NCBI RefSeq assembly: GCF_016908325.1
Contig: NZ_JAFBDR010000030.1
Span: 1-48,174, forward strand
DNA length: 48,174 nt
Reading direction: 5' to 3'
DNA from: Aquibacillus albus
GTDB taxonomy: Bacteria > Bacillota > Bacilli > Bacillales > Amphibacillaceae
The notes below the pieces were generated by a model. That model was not told the DNA's origin. It did not search any database and saw nothing but the letters and a program-made list of their open reading frames with translations. The translations under genes and the position numbers were made by a program. This document shows positions 8,376-15,906 of the stretch, piece after piece (position 1 is the stretch's first letter; each line of letters begins with the position of its first letter).

Positions 8376-8592
8376 GGATGTTCAAAAAATCACCAAATGA
8401 TAAGCGGCGCATCTCTTCGTTGGCTCGTTCTTCCGGTTCTCATGTAGGGAAAGCATCAGGGGAGCTTCTACTAAGAACGTGCACGTCCTGTGCACAACGT
8501 AGAAGTCAGCACATCCTGTGCAAGTCCGGTCCTCAGAAGCTTCGCCGCCTTGATCTGCTTGCTTCTAATTTACCGACTTTTTGAACACGCAC
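8376..8592. repeat. Dispersed repeat A, well-preserved copy
   Basis: The element has terminal inverted repeats: ATGTTCAAAAAATC at the left and GACTTTTTGAACACGC at the right. Internal segments AAGCGGCGCATCTC, CGTTGGCTCGTTCTTCC and CGCCGCCTTGATCTGC are shared in part with the copy at 257-409. It contains an internal duplication (CGTCCTGTGCACAACGTAGA and CATCCTGTGCAAGTC). The base composition is more GC-rich than the flanks. The frame open through it has no homology I recognise and follows the repeat, so I do not call a gene. This looks like a non-autonomous, MITE-like element between the two phn operons. Confidence 0.7.
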
Positions 8593-8602
8593 TACTATGA
8601 AC

Positions 8603-8698
8603 TTTACATTAATTAACGGTTTCTTAACACTGATTTAACCATCGTTACTTGTTAATAAGTTAGATTGAAATTGTAATAGGTTTTAGGAGGGAGAGGTG
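8603..8698 (+). promoter_or_regulatory. PhoP boxes and leader of the C-P lyase operon
   Basis: Five hexamers start at 8603 (TTTACA), 8613 (TTAACG), 8624 (TTAACA), 8635 (TTAACC) and 8645 (TTACTT), every 10-11 bp. This is the same PhoP-type array as upstream of phnD. A -10 is less certain; TAGATT at 8661 is the best placed. The strong ribosome site AGGAGGGAGAGG (8686-8697) precedes phnF. PhnF itself may bind here too, but I cannot identify an operator palindrome. Confidence 0.75.
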
Positions 8699-8701
8699 AA
8701 A

Positions 8702-9427
8702 ATGAATAGTATCGATAAGCAAGAAGTGAATCATTTGGAAATTGCTGAGTATTTAATTCAAATGATCCGAAATGGTACGTATGCAGTGGGGGAAAAGATT
8801 CCATCCGAGCATATGCTTTGTGGACAATTTAATGTCGCTCGTCATGTTGCTAGACAGGCAATTGGGCGCATTACCAACCTAGGCTGGGTTACACCGGTGC
8901 AAGGAAAGGGTTGCTACGTGAATGAGATTCCTAAAACCATTCCATATGTCCTTTCATCTCGAACAAGGTTTTCCGAAAACATGGACAGTCAAGGGGTACA
9001 ACACAAAGGAAAGCTTATTGATTGGAAAAAAAACTATCCAACGGAAAGAGAACAAGAGCAGTTACAGTTAACGGCTTCAGAAAAAATCTATCGGCTTGAA
9101 ATTGTGAGATATATCAATGATCAAGCCATATCTGTAACTACAACGAGTTTACCAATGGATGAATTTCCATATTTCAATCGATACTTACAAGATTTTGATT
9201 CCCTATATCGAATTTTGCTAGATCATTATCACTTACGTCCAATTCGCTCTAAATCTATGTTTCAAGCAATTCTACCATTGTTAAAGGATGCCGCTCTGTT
9301 AGAAATACCTGAAAGCATTCCGATTATCCAAATGGAAAGCATTATGAATCATCCCAATGGTACACCTATAGAGTACAGCATTTCGCGAATCAGAGGAGAT
9401 ATGCAGCAATATGTTGTTGAATTTTAA
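8702..9427 (+). CDS. phnF: GntR/HutC-family regulator of phosphonate genes
   Basis: This 241-aa transcription factor has an N-terminal winged helix (EIAEYLIQMIRNGTYAVGEK, IPSEHMLCGQFNVARHVARQ; about residues 14-62) and a C-terminal UTRA ligand domain. UTRA signatures include YRLEIVRYINDQAISVTTTS, DSLYRILLDHY, and the final YSISRIRGDMQQYVVEF. ATG 8702 is used rather than the GTG at 8696, since the latter is part of the ribosome site. As first gene of the C-P lyase operon it probably senses phosphonate or a pathway intermediate and controls its own operon, on top of PhoP control; that is an inference from other PhnF proteins. Confidence 0.9.
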   Translation: MNSIDKQEVNHLEIAEYLIQMIRNGTYAVGEKIPSEHMLCGQFNVARHVARQAIGRITNLGWVTPVQGKGCYVNEIPKTIPYVLSSRTRFSENMDSQGVQHKGKLIDWKKNYPTEREQEQLQLTASEKIYRLEIVRYINDQAISVTTTSLPMDEFPYFNRYLQDFDSLYRILLDHYHLRPIRSKSMFQAILPLLKDAALLEIPESIPIIQMESIMNHPNGTPIEYSISRIRGDMQQYVVEF

Positions 9428-9453
9428 ATTCATAATAGTAGAAAGGAGAAATT

Positions 9454-9891
9454 ATGAAAAAAGCGAGATTAACGAAAATATTGGTCGAGGGAAATCCTGC
9501 ATTACTAACATCATTGGCTATTCAAGTAGAAGCTACTGTCTCGGTCCAGGTTGAAAAACAGCCAGCACCTGGATTAGTGATGGTAAAAGCGAAAGACTCC
9601 ATATCAATGAACCCATTTTATATGGGAGAAGCACTAGTAACCGAATGTACGGTTTCCATTGATGGCGTGTTTGGTATGGGTGTCATTATGGGAGAAGAAG
9701 CAGAACGTGCTTATCAAATTGCTGTAGTAGATGCTGCTTTTAACTGTAAATTGCCAATGATAGAAGACTGGATTCCTGATCTTTTACAGGAAGAGATAAA
9801 CATCCAAAACCGTCAACAAGAGGAATTAATTTCTGCAAATCGGACAAAAGTTCATTTTGATACGATGGAGGATTACAATGATAAAAGCTGA
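9454..9891 (+). CDS. phnG: C-P lyase core subunit PhnG
   Basis: This 145-aa protein is the small subunit of the PhnGHIJ core complex. Family features are KQPAPGLVMVKAKDS, PFYMGEALVTECTVSIDG (the most conserved PhnG segment) and GVIMGEEAERAYQIAVVDAA. With PhnH and PhnI it takes part in making the ribose-phosphonate triphosphate intermediate from ATP and alkylphosphonate. ATG 9454 follows AAAGGAGAA. The last 14 bases overlap phnH. Confidence 0.93.
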   Translation: MKKARLTKILVEGNPALLTSLAIQVEATVSVQVEKQPAPGLVMVKAKDSISMNPFYMGEALVTECTVSIDGVFGMGVIMGEEAERAYQIAVVDAAFNCKLPMIEDWIPDLLQEEINIQNRQQEELISANRTKVHFDTMEDYNDKS

Positions 9892-10504
9892 TTATAACGT
9901 ATTTGATACGACGCATGATACACAATATATTTATCGAAAACTATTAGATTGTATGGCAAGACCAGGAAAAATTCAGTCCATTCAATCAGTTACGCGCAAA
10001 CTAAATGACTTTCCGGACGGGTTGTCAACACTACTTGCCATTGCGCTTACCTTAGTTGATCGAGAGGTGTCCTATCATCTTATTTCAGATCAGAGCAATC
10101 GCGTCCATAACTATTTAAAATGGAAGACATTTAGTGAACAGGCATCCATAGAAAATACCGATTACCTTTTTATCAATCAGAATTTAGGTGAGGACAAAAT
10201 ATATCAATTAATGAGTCTAGTAAAAAAAGGGACCTTAGAGGATCCACATCAAAGTGCGACCATCATTCTTCATGTCGATGAACTCTCAATTGATCAAAAC
10301 AAAAGGCAAGCTTTTCATTTAAGTGGACCAGGAATAAACGGTGTAACAACGTGTTATGTCAAAGGCTTACCGATAGCATGGATAAAGCAACGACAAATCA
10401 TCAATAGCGAATATCCTATTGGCGTTGATTTTATCCTAACGACCACAGCTGGAGAGATAATGGCAATCCCCCGCACTACGGTGATAGAAAGGAAGGAAGA
10501 ATAA
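9878..10504 (+). CDS. phnH: C-P lyase core subunit PhnH
   Basis: This 208-aa protein matches PhnH, a catalytically silent relative of PLP-dependent enzymes that scaffolds the C-P lyase core. Typical parts are FDTTHDTQYIYRKLLDCMAR PGKI near the start, LVDREVSYHLI, the ATIILHVDEL strand, HLSGPGINGVTTCYV and YPIGVDFILTTTAGEIMAIP followed by RTT. I start at ATG 9878, with TGGAGG seven bases upstream; the longer frame from 9857 lies inside phnG. phnI begins at the next base after the stop codon. Confidence 0.93.
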   Translation: MIKADYNVFDTTHDTQYIYRKLLDCMARPGKIQSIQSVTRKLNDFPDGLSTLLAIALTLVDREVSYHLISDQSNRVHNYLKWKTFSEQASIENTDYLFINQNLGEDKIYQLMSLVKKGTLEDPHQSATIILHVDELSIDQNKRQAFHLSGPGINGVTTCYVKGLPIAWIKQRQIINSEYPIGVDFILTTTAGEIMAIPRTTVIERKEE

Positions 10505-11602
10505 ATGGGATATGTAGCAGTTACTGGTGGTAGAACAGCCATTGAAAATGCGAATAAACTCGTTCATTCCTATCGGTTGAAAGATGCAGAGCGAGCAATA
10601 GAGGTGAAAGAAATAGAAAGTCAAATGAGGCTGTTAGTCGACCGTGTGATGGGAGAAGGAGGACTTTATGCTCCAGAGTATGCTGCTCTTGCATTAAAAC
10701 AAACGGAAGGAGACGTGCACGAGGCAGCATTTTTGTTACGTGCTTATCGTTCTACATTGCCAAGAAACCATTATTCTATGATAACTGACCCTGGTGAAAT
10801 GAGGGGCATTCGAAGGATATCTTCTTCCTTTAAAGATATACCAGGTGGTCAAGTACTTGGCCCGACTTATGATTATACTCATCGACTGTTAAATTTTGAT
10901 TTACGTAACGAAAGTGGAGCAGTGGAACAGTTTTTGGAGGACTTTGCACTGGAGCTTGATACGGAGATGGATACTCCTAGCTTTCCAAAAGTAATGGATT
11001 TATTAAGAGAACAAGGCTTGGTTGCCAACCGAAAAATAGACGAGGTAGAACCATTTGATATAACACGTGAAAAATTGGCATTCCCTGCACCAAGATCTGC
11101 TCGCTTACAGTTGTTGTCAAGAGGTGAAACAGGGGCAATGACAGCATTGGCATACAGTAGTATGCGTGGATATGGAGCAGTACACCCAACCATCGGTGAA
11201 CTTCGTGTAGGTTATTCGGAAGTGCATATTCCTTATCCGTTTGCTGATGAGGAAGAGGATTCAATTTATATTGGCGAACTAAAGCTTACAGAAGTAGAAA
11301 CCGTTAACTCTTTTACTCAAAATAACCAAGGTGACGTAGAATTTATGCTTGGTTATGGTTTAACGTTTGGTCAAAACGAGGTAAAAGCAATAGCAATGGC
11401 CATTTTAGAACGAAGCCTGGAAACACAAGGTCAATCACCAACTCAGGATGAAGAGTTTGTGCTACTACACATAGATAGTGTTGAGGCTCAGGGGTTTGTT
11501 TCTCATTTAAAGCTTCCTCATTATATTACGTTCCAGTCGATGCTAGATCGCATACGTCAGGCACAAAAGGAATCAAAAGTGGAGACAGGATCTAAAGGAT
11601 AA
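10505..11602 (+). CDS. phnI: C-P lyase core subunit PhnI
   Basis: This 365-aa protein is the largest core subunit, close to the E. coli PhnI length of 354. PhnI displaces adenine from ATP to attach the phosphonate to C1 of ribose triphosphate, in complex with PhnGHL. Conserved stretches include MGYVAVTGGRTAIENANKLV, GGLYAPEYAALALKQTEGD, EMRGIRRISSSFKDIPGGQV, LGPTYDYTHRLLNF, and GYGAVHPTIGELRVGY. The ATG follows the phnH stop directly and uses AAAGGAAGAA inside phnH as ribosome site. Confidence 0.95.
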   Translation: MGYVAVTGGRTAIENANKLVHSYRLKDAERAIEVKEIESQMRLLVDRVMGEGGLYAPEYAALALKQTEGDVHEAAFLLRAYRSTLPRNHYSMITDPGEMRGIRRISSSFKDIPGGQVLGPTYDYTHRLLNFDLRNESGAVEQFLEDFALELDTEMDTPSFPKVMDLLREQGLVANRKIDEVEPFDITREKLAFPAPRSARLQLLSRGETGAMTALAYSSMRGYGAVHPTIGELRVGYSEVHIPYPFADEEEDSIYIGELKLTEVETVNSFTQNNQGDVEFMLGYGLTFGQNEVKAIAMAILERSLETQGQSPTQDEEFVLLHIDSVEAQGFVSHLKLPHYITFQSMLDRIRQAQKESKVETGSKG

Positions 11603-11638
11603 ACCGAATTATATATGACAAGGAAAGGATCGATTCTA

Positions 11639-12496
11639 ATGAGTATCCAACTAGAACGTGAGTATAACTATGCTTTTTTAGATGAAGGGTCTAAAAAAGA
11701 AATTCGAAGATCCACACTAAAAGCTGTTGCAATTCCTGGCTACCAGGTTCCTTTTGCATCTAGAGAAATGCCAATTGGAAGAGGATGGGGGACAGGTGGT
11801 CTGCAGCTAACCTTATCGCTCATTGGGGATGAGGATAGTTTGAAGGTGATTGATCAAGGGCACGATGACAGCGTCAATGCGGTTAGTATTAAAAGACTAG
11901 TGGAAAGCTGTTCGAATGTGACGACAACAGATGATTCCGAACATGCAACTGTCATCCAAACAAGGCATCGTGTTCCTGAAATTCCGCTTAGAGACGATCA
12001 GATTCTCGTATTACAAGTCCCTTTACCAGAGCCTTTGAGACGAACAGAGGCAAAAGAAAAGGTTACGAAAAGGCTTCATGCGGAAATGGATTACAGCAGT
12101 ATTTGGCTACGATTATATGAAGATATTGTAAAATGGAAAAAAATTACGATTGGCGCTGACTATCCAAGCATGGTTCACCATCGATACATTATTAATCCGA
12201 GTCCGATTCCTCGTTATGATGTGCCAAAGCTTCACCAGGCCGAGGGATTGTACTTATTCGGAGCTGGAAGAGAAAAGAAAATATATGCCATTCCTCCTTA
12301 TACAGATGTAGAGCCATTGGAGTTTCTAGATTATTCGTTTGAAGTGGAAAATTTTGAACACTTCACCTGTCATTTATGTGGATGTACAGATTCTTTTTTA
12401 GATGAAATTTATGACGCGAAAACAGGAGAAAAGATTTATCAATGCTCTGACACGGGTTATTGCAATACGAGGCAACGAGAAAGGGAGGCATTGTAA
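11639..12496 (+). CDS. phnJ: C-P lyase catalytic subunit PhnJ (radical SAM)
   Basis: This 285-aa enzyme cleaves the carbon-phosphorus bond of ribose-1-phosphonate-5-phosphate, giving the alkane and the 1,2-cyclic phosphate. The unusual C-terminal cluster motif of PhnJ is intact: CHLC, then 21 residues, then CSDTGYC, that is CX2CX21CX5C, as in the E. coli enzyme. The glycine-radical region GYQVPFASREMPIGRGWGTG is at about residues 29-48. ATG 11639 is preferred to 11615 because AAGGAAAGG precedes it and the length then fits (281 in E. coli). The stop codon overlaps the phnK ATG by one base. All visible catalytic residues suggest an active enzyme. Confidence 0.96.
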   Translation: MSIQLEREYNYAFLDEGSKKEIRRSTLKAVAIPGYQVPFASREMPIGRGWGTGGLQLTLSLIGDEDSLKVIDQGHDDSVNAVSIKRLVESCSNVTTTDDSEHATVIQTRHRVPEIPLRDDQILVLQVPLPEPLRRTEAKEKVTKRLHAEMDYSSIWLRLYEDIVKWKKITIGADYPSMVHHRYIINPSPIPRYDVPKLHQAEGLYLFGAGREKKIYAIPPYTDVEPLEFLDYSFEVENFEHFTCHLCGCTDSFLDEIYDAKTGEKIYQCSDTGYCNTRQREREAL

Positions 12497-13359
12497 TGGT
12501 TGTAACGTCAGCTACGTACATGGAAGAGCAGCCGATGTTATCAGTAAGAAACCTGAATAAGCGCTATGGCCAAGGCTGCAAACATTGTGAAACTCCAGAA
12601 ATGTTACCTGTAAATTCAAATAGATGCTCTCATTGTGGAAGTGTCTGGGCATGTATTGATGTTGGAATGGATTTATATAAAGGAGAAATTATTGGAATTG
12701 TTGGTGAAAGCGGCTCAGGAAAAAGTTCATTAGTAAAAAGCTTATACTTTGATGAAGAAATTGCATCTGGAACAGCTACTATTTCTGATTATAAGGGTGG
12801 AGAAGCAGATATATTCTCGGTATCAGCACAGCAAAAGCGGTATATCCGCAATTATTTAATGGGGATGGTGTATCAAAATCCTTGGATGGGTTTGAAAATG
12901 TCCTTTTCGAGTGGCGGGAATATTGCTGAGAAATTAATTGCTGCTGGAACCTATCACGTTGGAAATATACGAGACCGTGCTTCAGAGCTTTTGAATCATG
13001 TAGAAATTCCTATCTCGCGTATGGATGAATTACCTGAGAATTTCAGTGGTGGGATGCAGCAACGGGTTCAAATTTCTAAAGCTTTGGCGAATAACCCACC
13101 GGTGTTGTTATTAGATGAAGTAACAACAGGATTAGATTTGTCTGTACAAGCGAGAGTATTGGATTTGATTCGGAAAATTCAACGAGAATTTGGTGTTGGT
13201 ATGATTGTAGTTTCGCATGATTTAGGTGTTATTCGGATGTTGGCAGATCGGACGATGGTGATGAGGTATGGGCGTGTCGTCGAGCAGGGACTAACTGATC
13301 AAATTTTGGAAGACCCCGGGCATGCATATACTCAGCAGTTAGTTCATTCATTATTGTGA
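12496..13359 (+). CDS. phnK: C-P lyase ABC-type ATPase PhnK with Cys4 insertion
   Basis: This 287-aa ABC-family ATPase docks on the PhnJ side of the C-P lyase core; it is not a transporter part. Walker A is GESGSGKSS (about residues 74-82), the signature is FSGGMQQRVQISKAL, Walker B is VLLLDEVTTGLD, and the switch histidine is in VVSHDLG. It is about 35 residues longer than E. coli PhnK. The extra length lies before Walker A and contains CKHC, 12 residues, CSHC, which looks like a small zinc ribbon. The start ATG 12496 overlaps the phnJ stop and has AGGGAGG upstream. Its stop is followed by about 700 bases of repeats before phnM. Confidence 0.94.
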   Translation: MVVTSATYMEEQPMLSVRNLNKRYGQGCKHCETPEMLPVNSNRCSHCGSVWACIDVGMDLYKGEIIGIVGESGSGKSSLVKSLYFDEEIASGTATISDYKGGEADIFSVSAQQKRYIRNYLMGMVYQNPWMGLKMSFSSGGNIAEKLIAAGTYHVGNIRDRASELLNHVEIPISRMDELPENFSGGMQQRVQISKALANNPPVLLLDEVTTGLDLSVQARVLDLIRKIQREFGVGMIVVSHDLGVIRMLADRTMVMRYGRVVEQGLTDQILEDPGHAYTQQLVHSLL

Positions 13360-13450
13360 TTTCATAACCTTAAATTTCACAAACCCTATAATGTGCAGTA
13401 TACGATTAATACGCAGTACAGTGAAATTAAAATAGTGCTGGGATATCGCT

Positions 13451-13569
13451 TCGGCAGAATACTTCGCTTTCCGCGGGCACGGCCTCAGCCTCCTCAGAAG
13501 CAAAGAACGCTTCTTGCGGGGTCTTCGGACACGTGCTGTTCCCGAAGGAGTCTGCGTATTCTGCCTACG
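13451..13569 (-). repeat. Dispersed repeat B, copy 1
   Basis: On the minus strand the core reads GCAGACTCCTTCGGGAACAG, later GAAGACCCCGCAAGAAGCG, GAGGAGGCTGAGGCC and CCCGCGGAAAGCGAAG. It is closed by complementary arms GGCAGAATAC and GTATTCTGCC. This core (GACTCCTGCGGGA, GAGGAGGCTGAGGC, CGCGGAAAGCGAAG) is a familiar dispersed repeat of Bacillus genomes. It is inverted relative to copy 2. Confidence 0.8.
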
Positions 13570-13823
13570 CTAAAAGCGATTCTTCGATTAATCATATGTG
13601 TAAGTACTGGAATTCACATTACGTGGATGTCTTCTCCTCAGGCAAGCACCGACACCATTACATCTCACATAAGAAATTGGTTTATCTTTTCGATTACTCT
13701 ACATGTGCTTCCACCGCTTGATCGTGGAAGTTTCATAAAATAACTAATTTTAATTAAAAGAAATGGTATCAAAGCTTCGTTACAGCAATTGGATAGTTCT
13801 CACTTATTAAAAAACAAATCCAA

Positions 13824-13941
13824 GCTGTGGAAAAATGCGAGACTCCTGTGGGAAAAGCAACAGGTGAAGACACCGCAGGAAGCGGTTTTCTTCCGAGGAG
13901 GCTGAGGCGTTGCCCACGGAAAGCGAGTGTTTTTCCACAGC
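13824..13941 (+). repeat. Dispersed repeat B, copy 2
   Basis: The core has GCGAGACTCCTGTGGGAAAA, AACAGGTGAAGACACCGCAG, GAGGAGGCTGAGGCG and CCCACGGAAAGCGAG, aligning along its length with the minus strand of copy 1. The outer arms GCTGTGGAAAAA and TTTTTCCACAGC are perfectly complementary to each other but unlike the arms of copy 1. Each copy could therefore fold into one long hairpin. Confidence 0.85.
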
Positions 13942-14066
13942 GTCGGTTATGCACTCTTTTTTTCATTAGATTTATGATAAATCATCTTTTGTTGCGCATT
14001 ATGTGTCAACTGCGTAGTAAAAAAATAAAGAATATGAAGAGCCAATTTTAAAAACAGAGGTGGATT

Positions 14067-15269
14067 ATGAATAAACAAATAACCATTTACAATGCAAATA
14101 TAGTGACACCGACAGAAGTTATTGAAAACGGAACGATTCGGATTGATCAAGGTAGGATAGTTGATATAGCTCGTGAAGCCCCGATGGAAATTCGTGAACA
14201 GGATATTAATGCGTCAGGAAAATGGGTGACACCAGGATTCATTGATTCGCACAGTGATGCGATAGAATTGGAATTAGAGCCAAGACCAGGTAGTAATTTT
14301 CCAGTTGAAGTATCCTTCTATGAATTAGAAAAGAAGCTGGTTGGGGAAGGTATTACAACGATCTATCACTCGCTTTCATTGCTGGAAGACCATGCAAGTA
14401 AATGGATTCGATGTACAGATACAGTTTTAGATGTCATTGATGATATTAAACGATTGGCGCTCGGGCAACATTTAATTCGACATAAGACACACCTGAGATA
14501 CGAGATCACAAACGTTGCTGCGGTTGAAAAAGTACAAAAGCTGATAAAGGATAATAAAATAGACCAATTATCATTCATGGATCATACACCAGGCCAAGGA
14601 CAGTTTAGAGATTTGGAGCTTCATAAGAAATTTTTAATGGAGCATCGCCATCATACAGAAGAAGAAGCAGAGCAACTGATGAATGATAGTGTTAAGCAAA
14701 AAAAACTAGAGCCCCATGTATTACAGGCTTTAGCGGATTTGGCACACGAGCGTCGTATCCCAATAGCATCGCATGATGATGATACAGTCGAAAAACTTGC
14801 TGTTGTGAAAGAGTGGAACACGAGCATTAGTGAATTTCCAATTGAATTAGACGTTGCAAAACAAGCAAAAGAGATGGGCTTATTTGTTGTGATGGGTGCA
14901 CCGAATGCATTGCTTGGAAAGTCACATAGTAACAATTTATCAGCGATGGAAGCAGTTAACCACGACGTTGTCGATATTTTCTGTTCCGACTATTATCCGT
15001 CTTCTTTACTCCATGCTGTCTTTAAGTTATATCATCAAAACATGCCAATCTCTCAAGCAATCAATCTAGTTACATTAAATCCAGCCAAAGCATTAAATCT
15101 TGATGATGAAGTAGGCTCGATTGAAATTGGTAAAAAAGCAGACCTATTACTGATTAGTGAAGACGATCGACGTCCAGTTATTGAAGTGGTTTTGGTAAAT
15201 GGGAATGTTGTTTGTGAAATGAATTACCAGCAACCCGTGCAAGCATTTCAGGAGTCTGAGGTCGGATGA
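14067..15269 (+). CDS. phnM: PhnM: ribose-1-phosphonate triphosphate diphosphohydrolase
   Basis: This 400-aa amidohydrolase-superfamily enzyme removes diphosphate from alpha-D-ribose-1-phosphonate-5-triphosphate, giving the PhnJ substrate. Metal-site elements are DSHSDAIELELEPRPGSNFP (about residues 61-80; PhnM has this HxD variant), HSLSL, RHKTHLRYEI, FMDHTPGQGQ, ASHDDDT and FCSDYYPSSLLH. The C-terminal ADLLLI and VVLVNGNVV strands are typical of the superfamily. ATG 14067 follows AGAGGTGG. It is separated from phnK by repeat elements but overlaps the next gene by four bases (ATGA), so the downstream genes form a tight operon. Confidence 0.95.
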   Translation: MNKQITIYNANIVTPTEVIENGTIRIDQGRIVDIAREAPMEIREQDINASGKWVTPGFIDSHSDAIELELEPRPGSNFPVEVSFYELEKKLVGEGITTIYHSLSLLEDHASKWIRCTDTVLDVIDDIKRLALGQHLIRHKTHLRYEITNVAAVEKVQKLIKDNKIDQLSFMDHTPGQGQFRDLELHKKFLMEHRHHTEEEAEQLMNDSVKQKKLEPHVLQALADLAHERRIPIASHDDDTVEKLAVVKEWNTSISEFPIELDVAKQAKEMGLFVVMGAPNALLGKSHSNNLSAMEAVNHDVVDIFCSDYYPSSLLHAVFKLYHQNMPISQAINLVTLNPAKALNLDDEVGSIEIGKKADLLLISEDDRRPVIEVVLVNGNVVCEMNYQQPVQAFQESEVG

Positions 15270-15886
15270 TGGAAGACAAAAAACTAAGCGAAGAACCAAC
15301 TATTCATGAAACAGCCATAGTGAAGGATTGTTGTCTCGGGGAATGGACCGATATTGGATCAAACTCCTTTATTTATCAAACGAATTTTGGGGCTTACAGT
15401 TATACGGCTGGTGATGCCCAAATTATTTACGCGGATATTGGAAAATTTTGTTCGATTGCTTCTCATGTACGAATCAACCCAGGCAATCATCCGATGTGGC
15501 GAGTGACCCAACACCATGCTACGTATAGAAGAAGGTGGTATGGATTTGCGGAAACGGATGATACTGAATTTTTTGATTGGAGAAAAGAGCATCAGGTGAC
15601 AATTGGTCATGATGTTTGGATTGGCCATGGAGCGGTTGTTATGCCAGGTGTATCAGTCGGAACCGGTGCGGTAATTGGGGCAGGTGCAGTCGTTACAAAA
15701 GATGTAGCCCCGTACACGATTGCTGTTGGTGTACCAGCCAAACCAATTCGGATGCGTTTTTCACAGCATATCGTGGAAAAGCTGCTACAGATTGCTTGGT
15801 GGAATTGGGATCGGTCAACATTAGAAGCGCGTTTTGCTGATTTAACGGATATTGAGACATTTGTAAAAAAATACGAAGATAGTTAG
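15266..15886 (+). CDS. Hexapeptide-repeat acetyltransferase of phosphonate clusters
   Basis: This 206-aa protein is a left-handed beta-helix transferase of the type repeatedly found inside phn operons (phosphonate-metabolism hexapeptide transferase group). Hexapeptide turns run from VKDCCLGEWTDIGSNSFIYQ to VTIGHDVWIGHGAVVMPGVS and GTGAVIGAGAVVTKDVAPYT. GNHPMWRVTQHH is an active-site loop with a likely catalytic histidine, as in xenobiotic acetyltransferases. The two adjacent ATGs (15266, 15269) are equally possible. Its acceptor is unknown; acetylation of an aminophosphonate or a sugar phosphate intermediate are options. Confidence 0.88.
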   Translation: MMEDKKLSEEPTIHETAIVKDCCLGEWTDIGSNSFIYQTNFGAYSYTAGDAQIIYADIGKFCSIASHVRINPGNHPMWRVTQHHATYRRRWYGFAETDDTEFFDWRKEHQVTIGHDVWIGHGAVVMPGVSVGTGAVIGAGAVVTKDVAPYTIAVGVPAKPIRMRFSQHIVEKLLQIAWWNWDRSTLEARFADLTDIETFVKKYEDS

Positions 15887-15906
15887 AGGATAGAGGAGGA
15901 AAACCG

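Larger units (their letters stand above)
13360..14066. other. Repeat-filled gap between phnK and phnM
   Basis: I see no gene here. Two related, oppositely oriented hairpin elements lie at 13451-13569 and 13824-13941. Frames open through this stretch consist mostly of the repeats and have no ribosome sites. No clear terminator follows phnK and no PhoP array precedes phnM, so transcription may continue through the gap. Confidence 0.65.

Noticed and set aside
8378-8584. 68-codon ORF between the phn operons.
   Set aside because: It coincides with repeat A almost exactly, has no ribosome site and its composition is that of the repeat.
13393-13743. 116-codon ORF, a nested 62-codon ORF, and further ORFs to 14051 on both strands.
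   Set aside because: All run through the repeat B elements; no ribosome sites or protein motifs.
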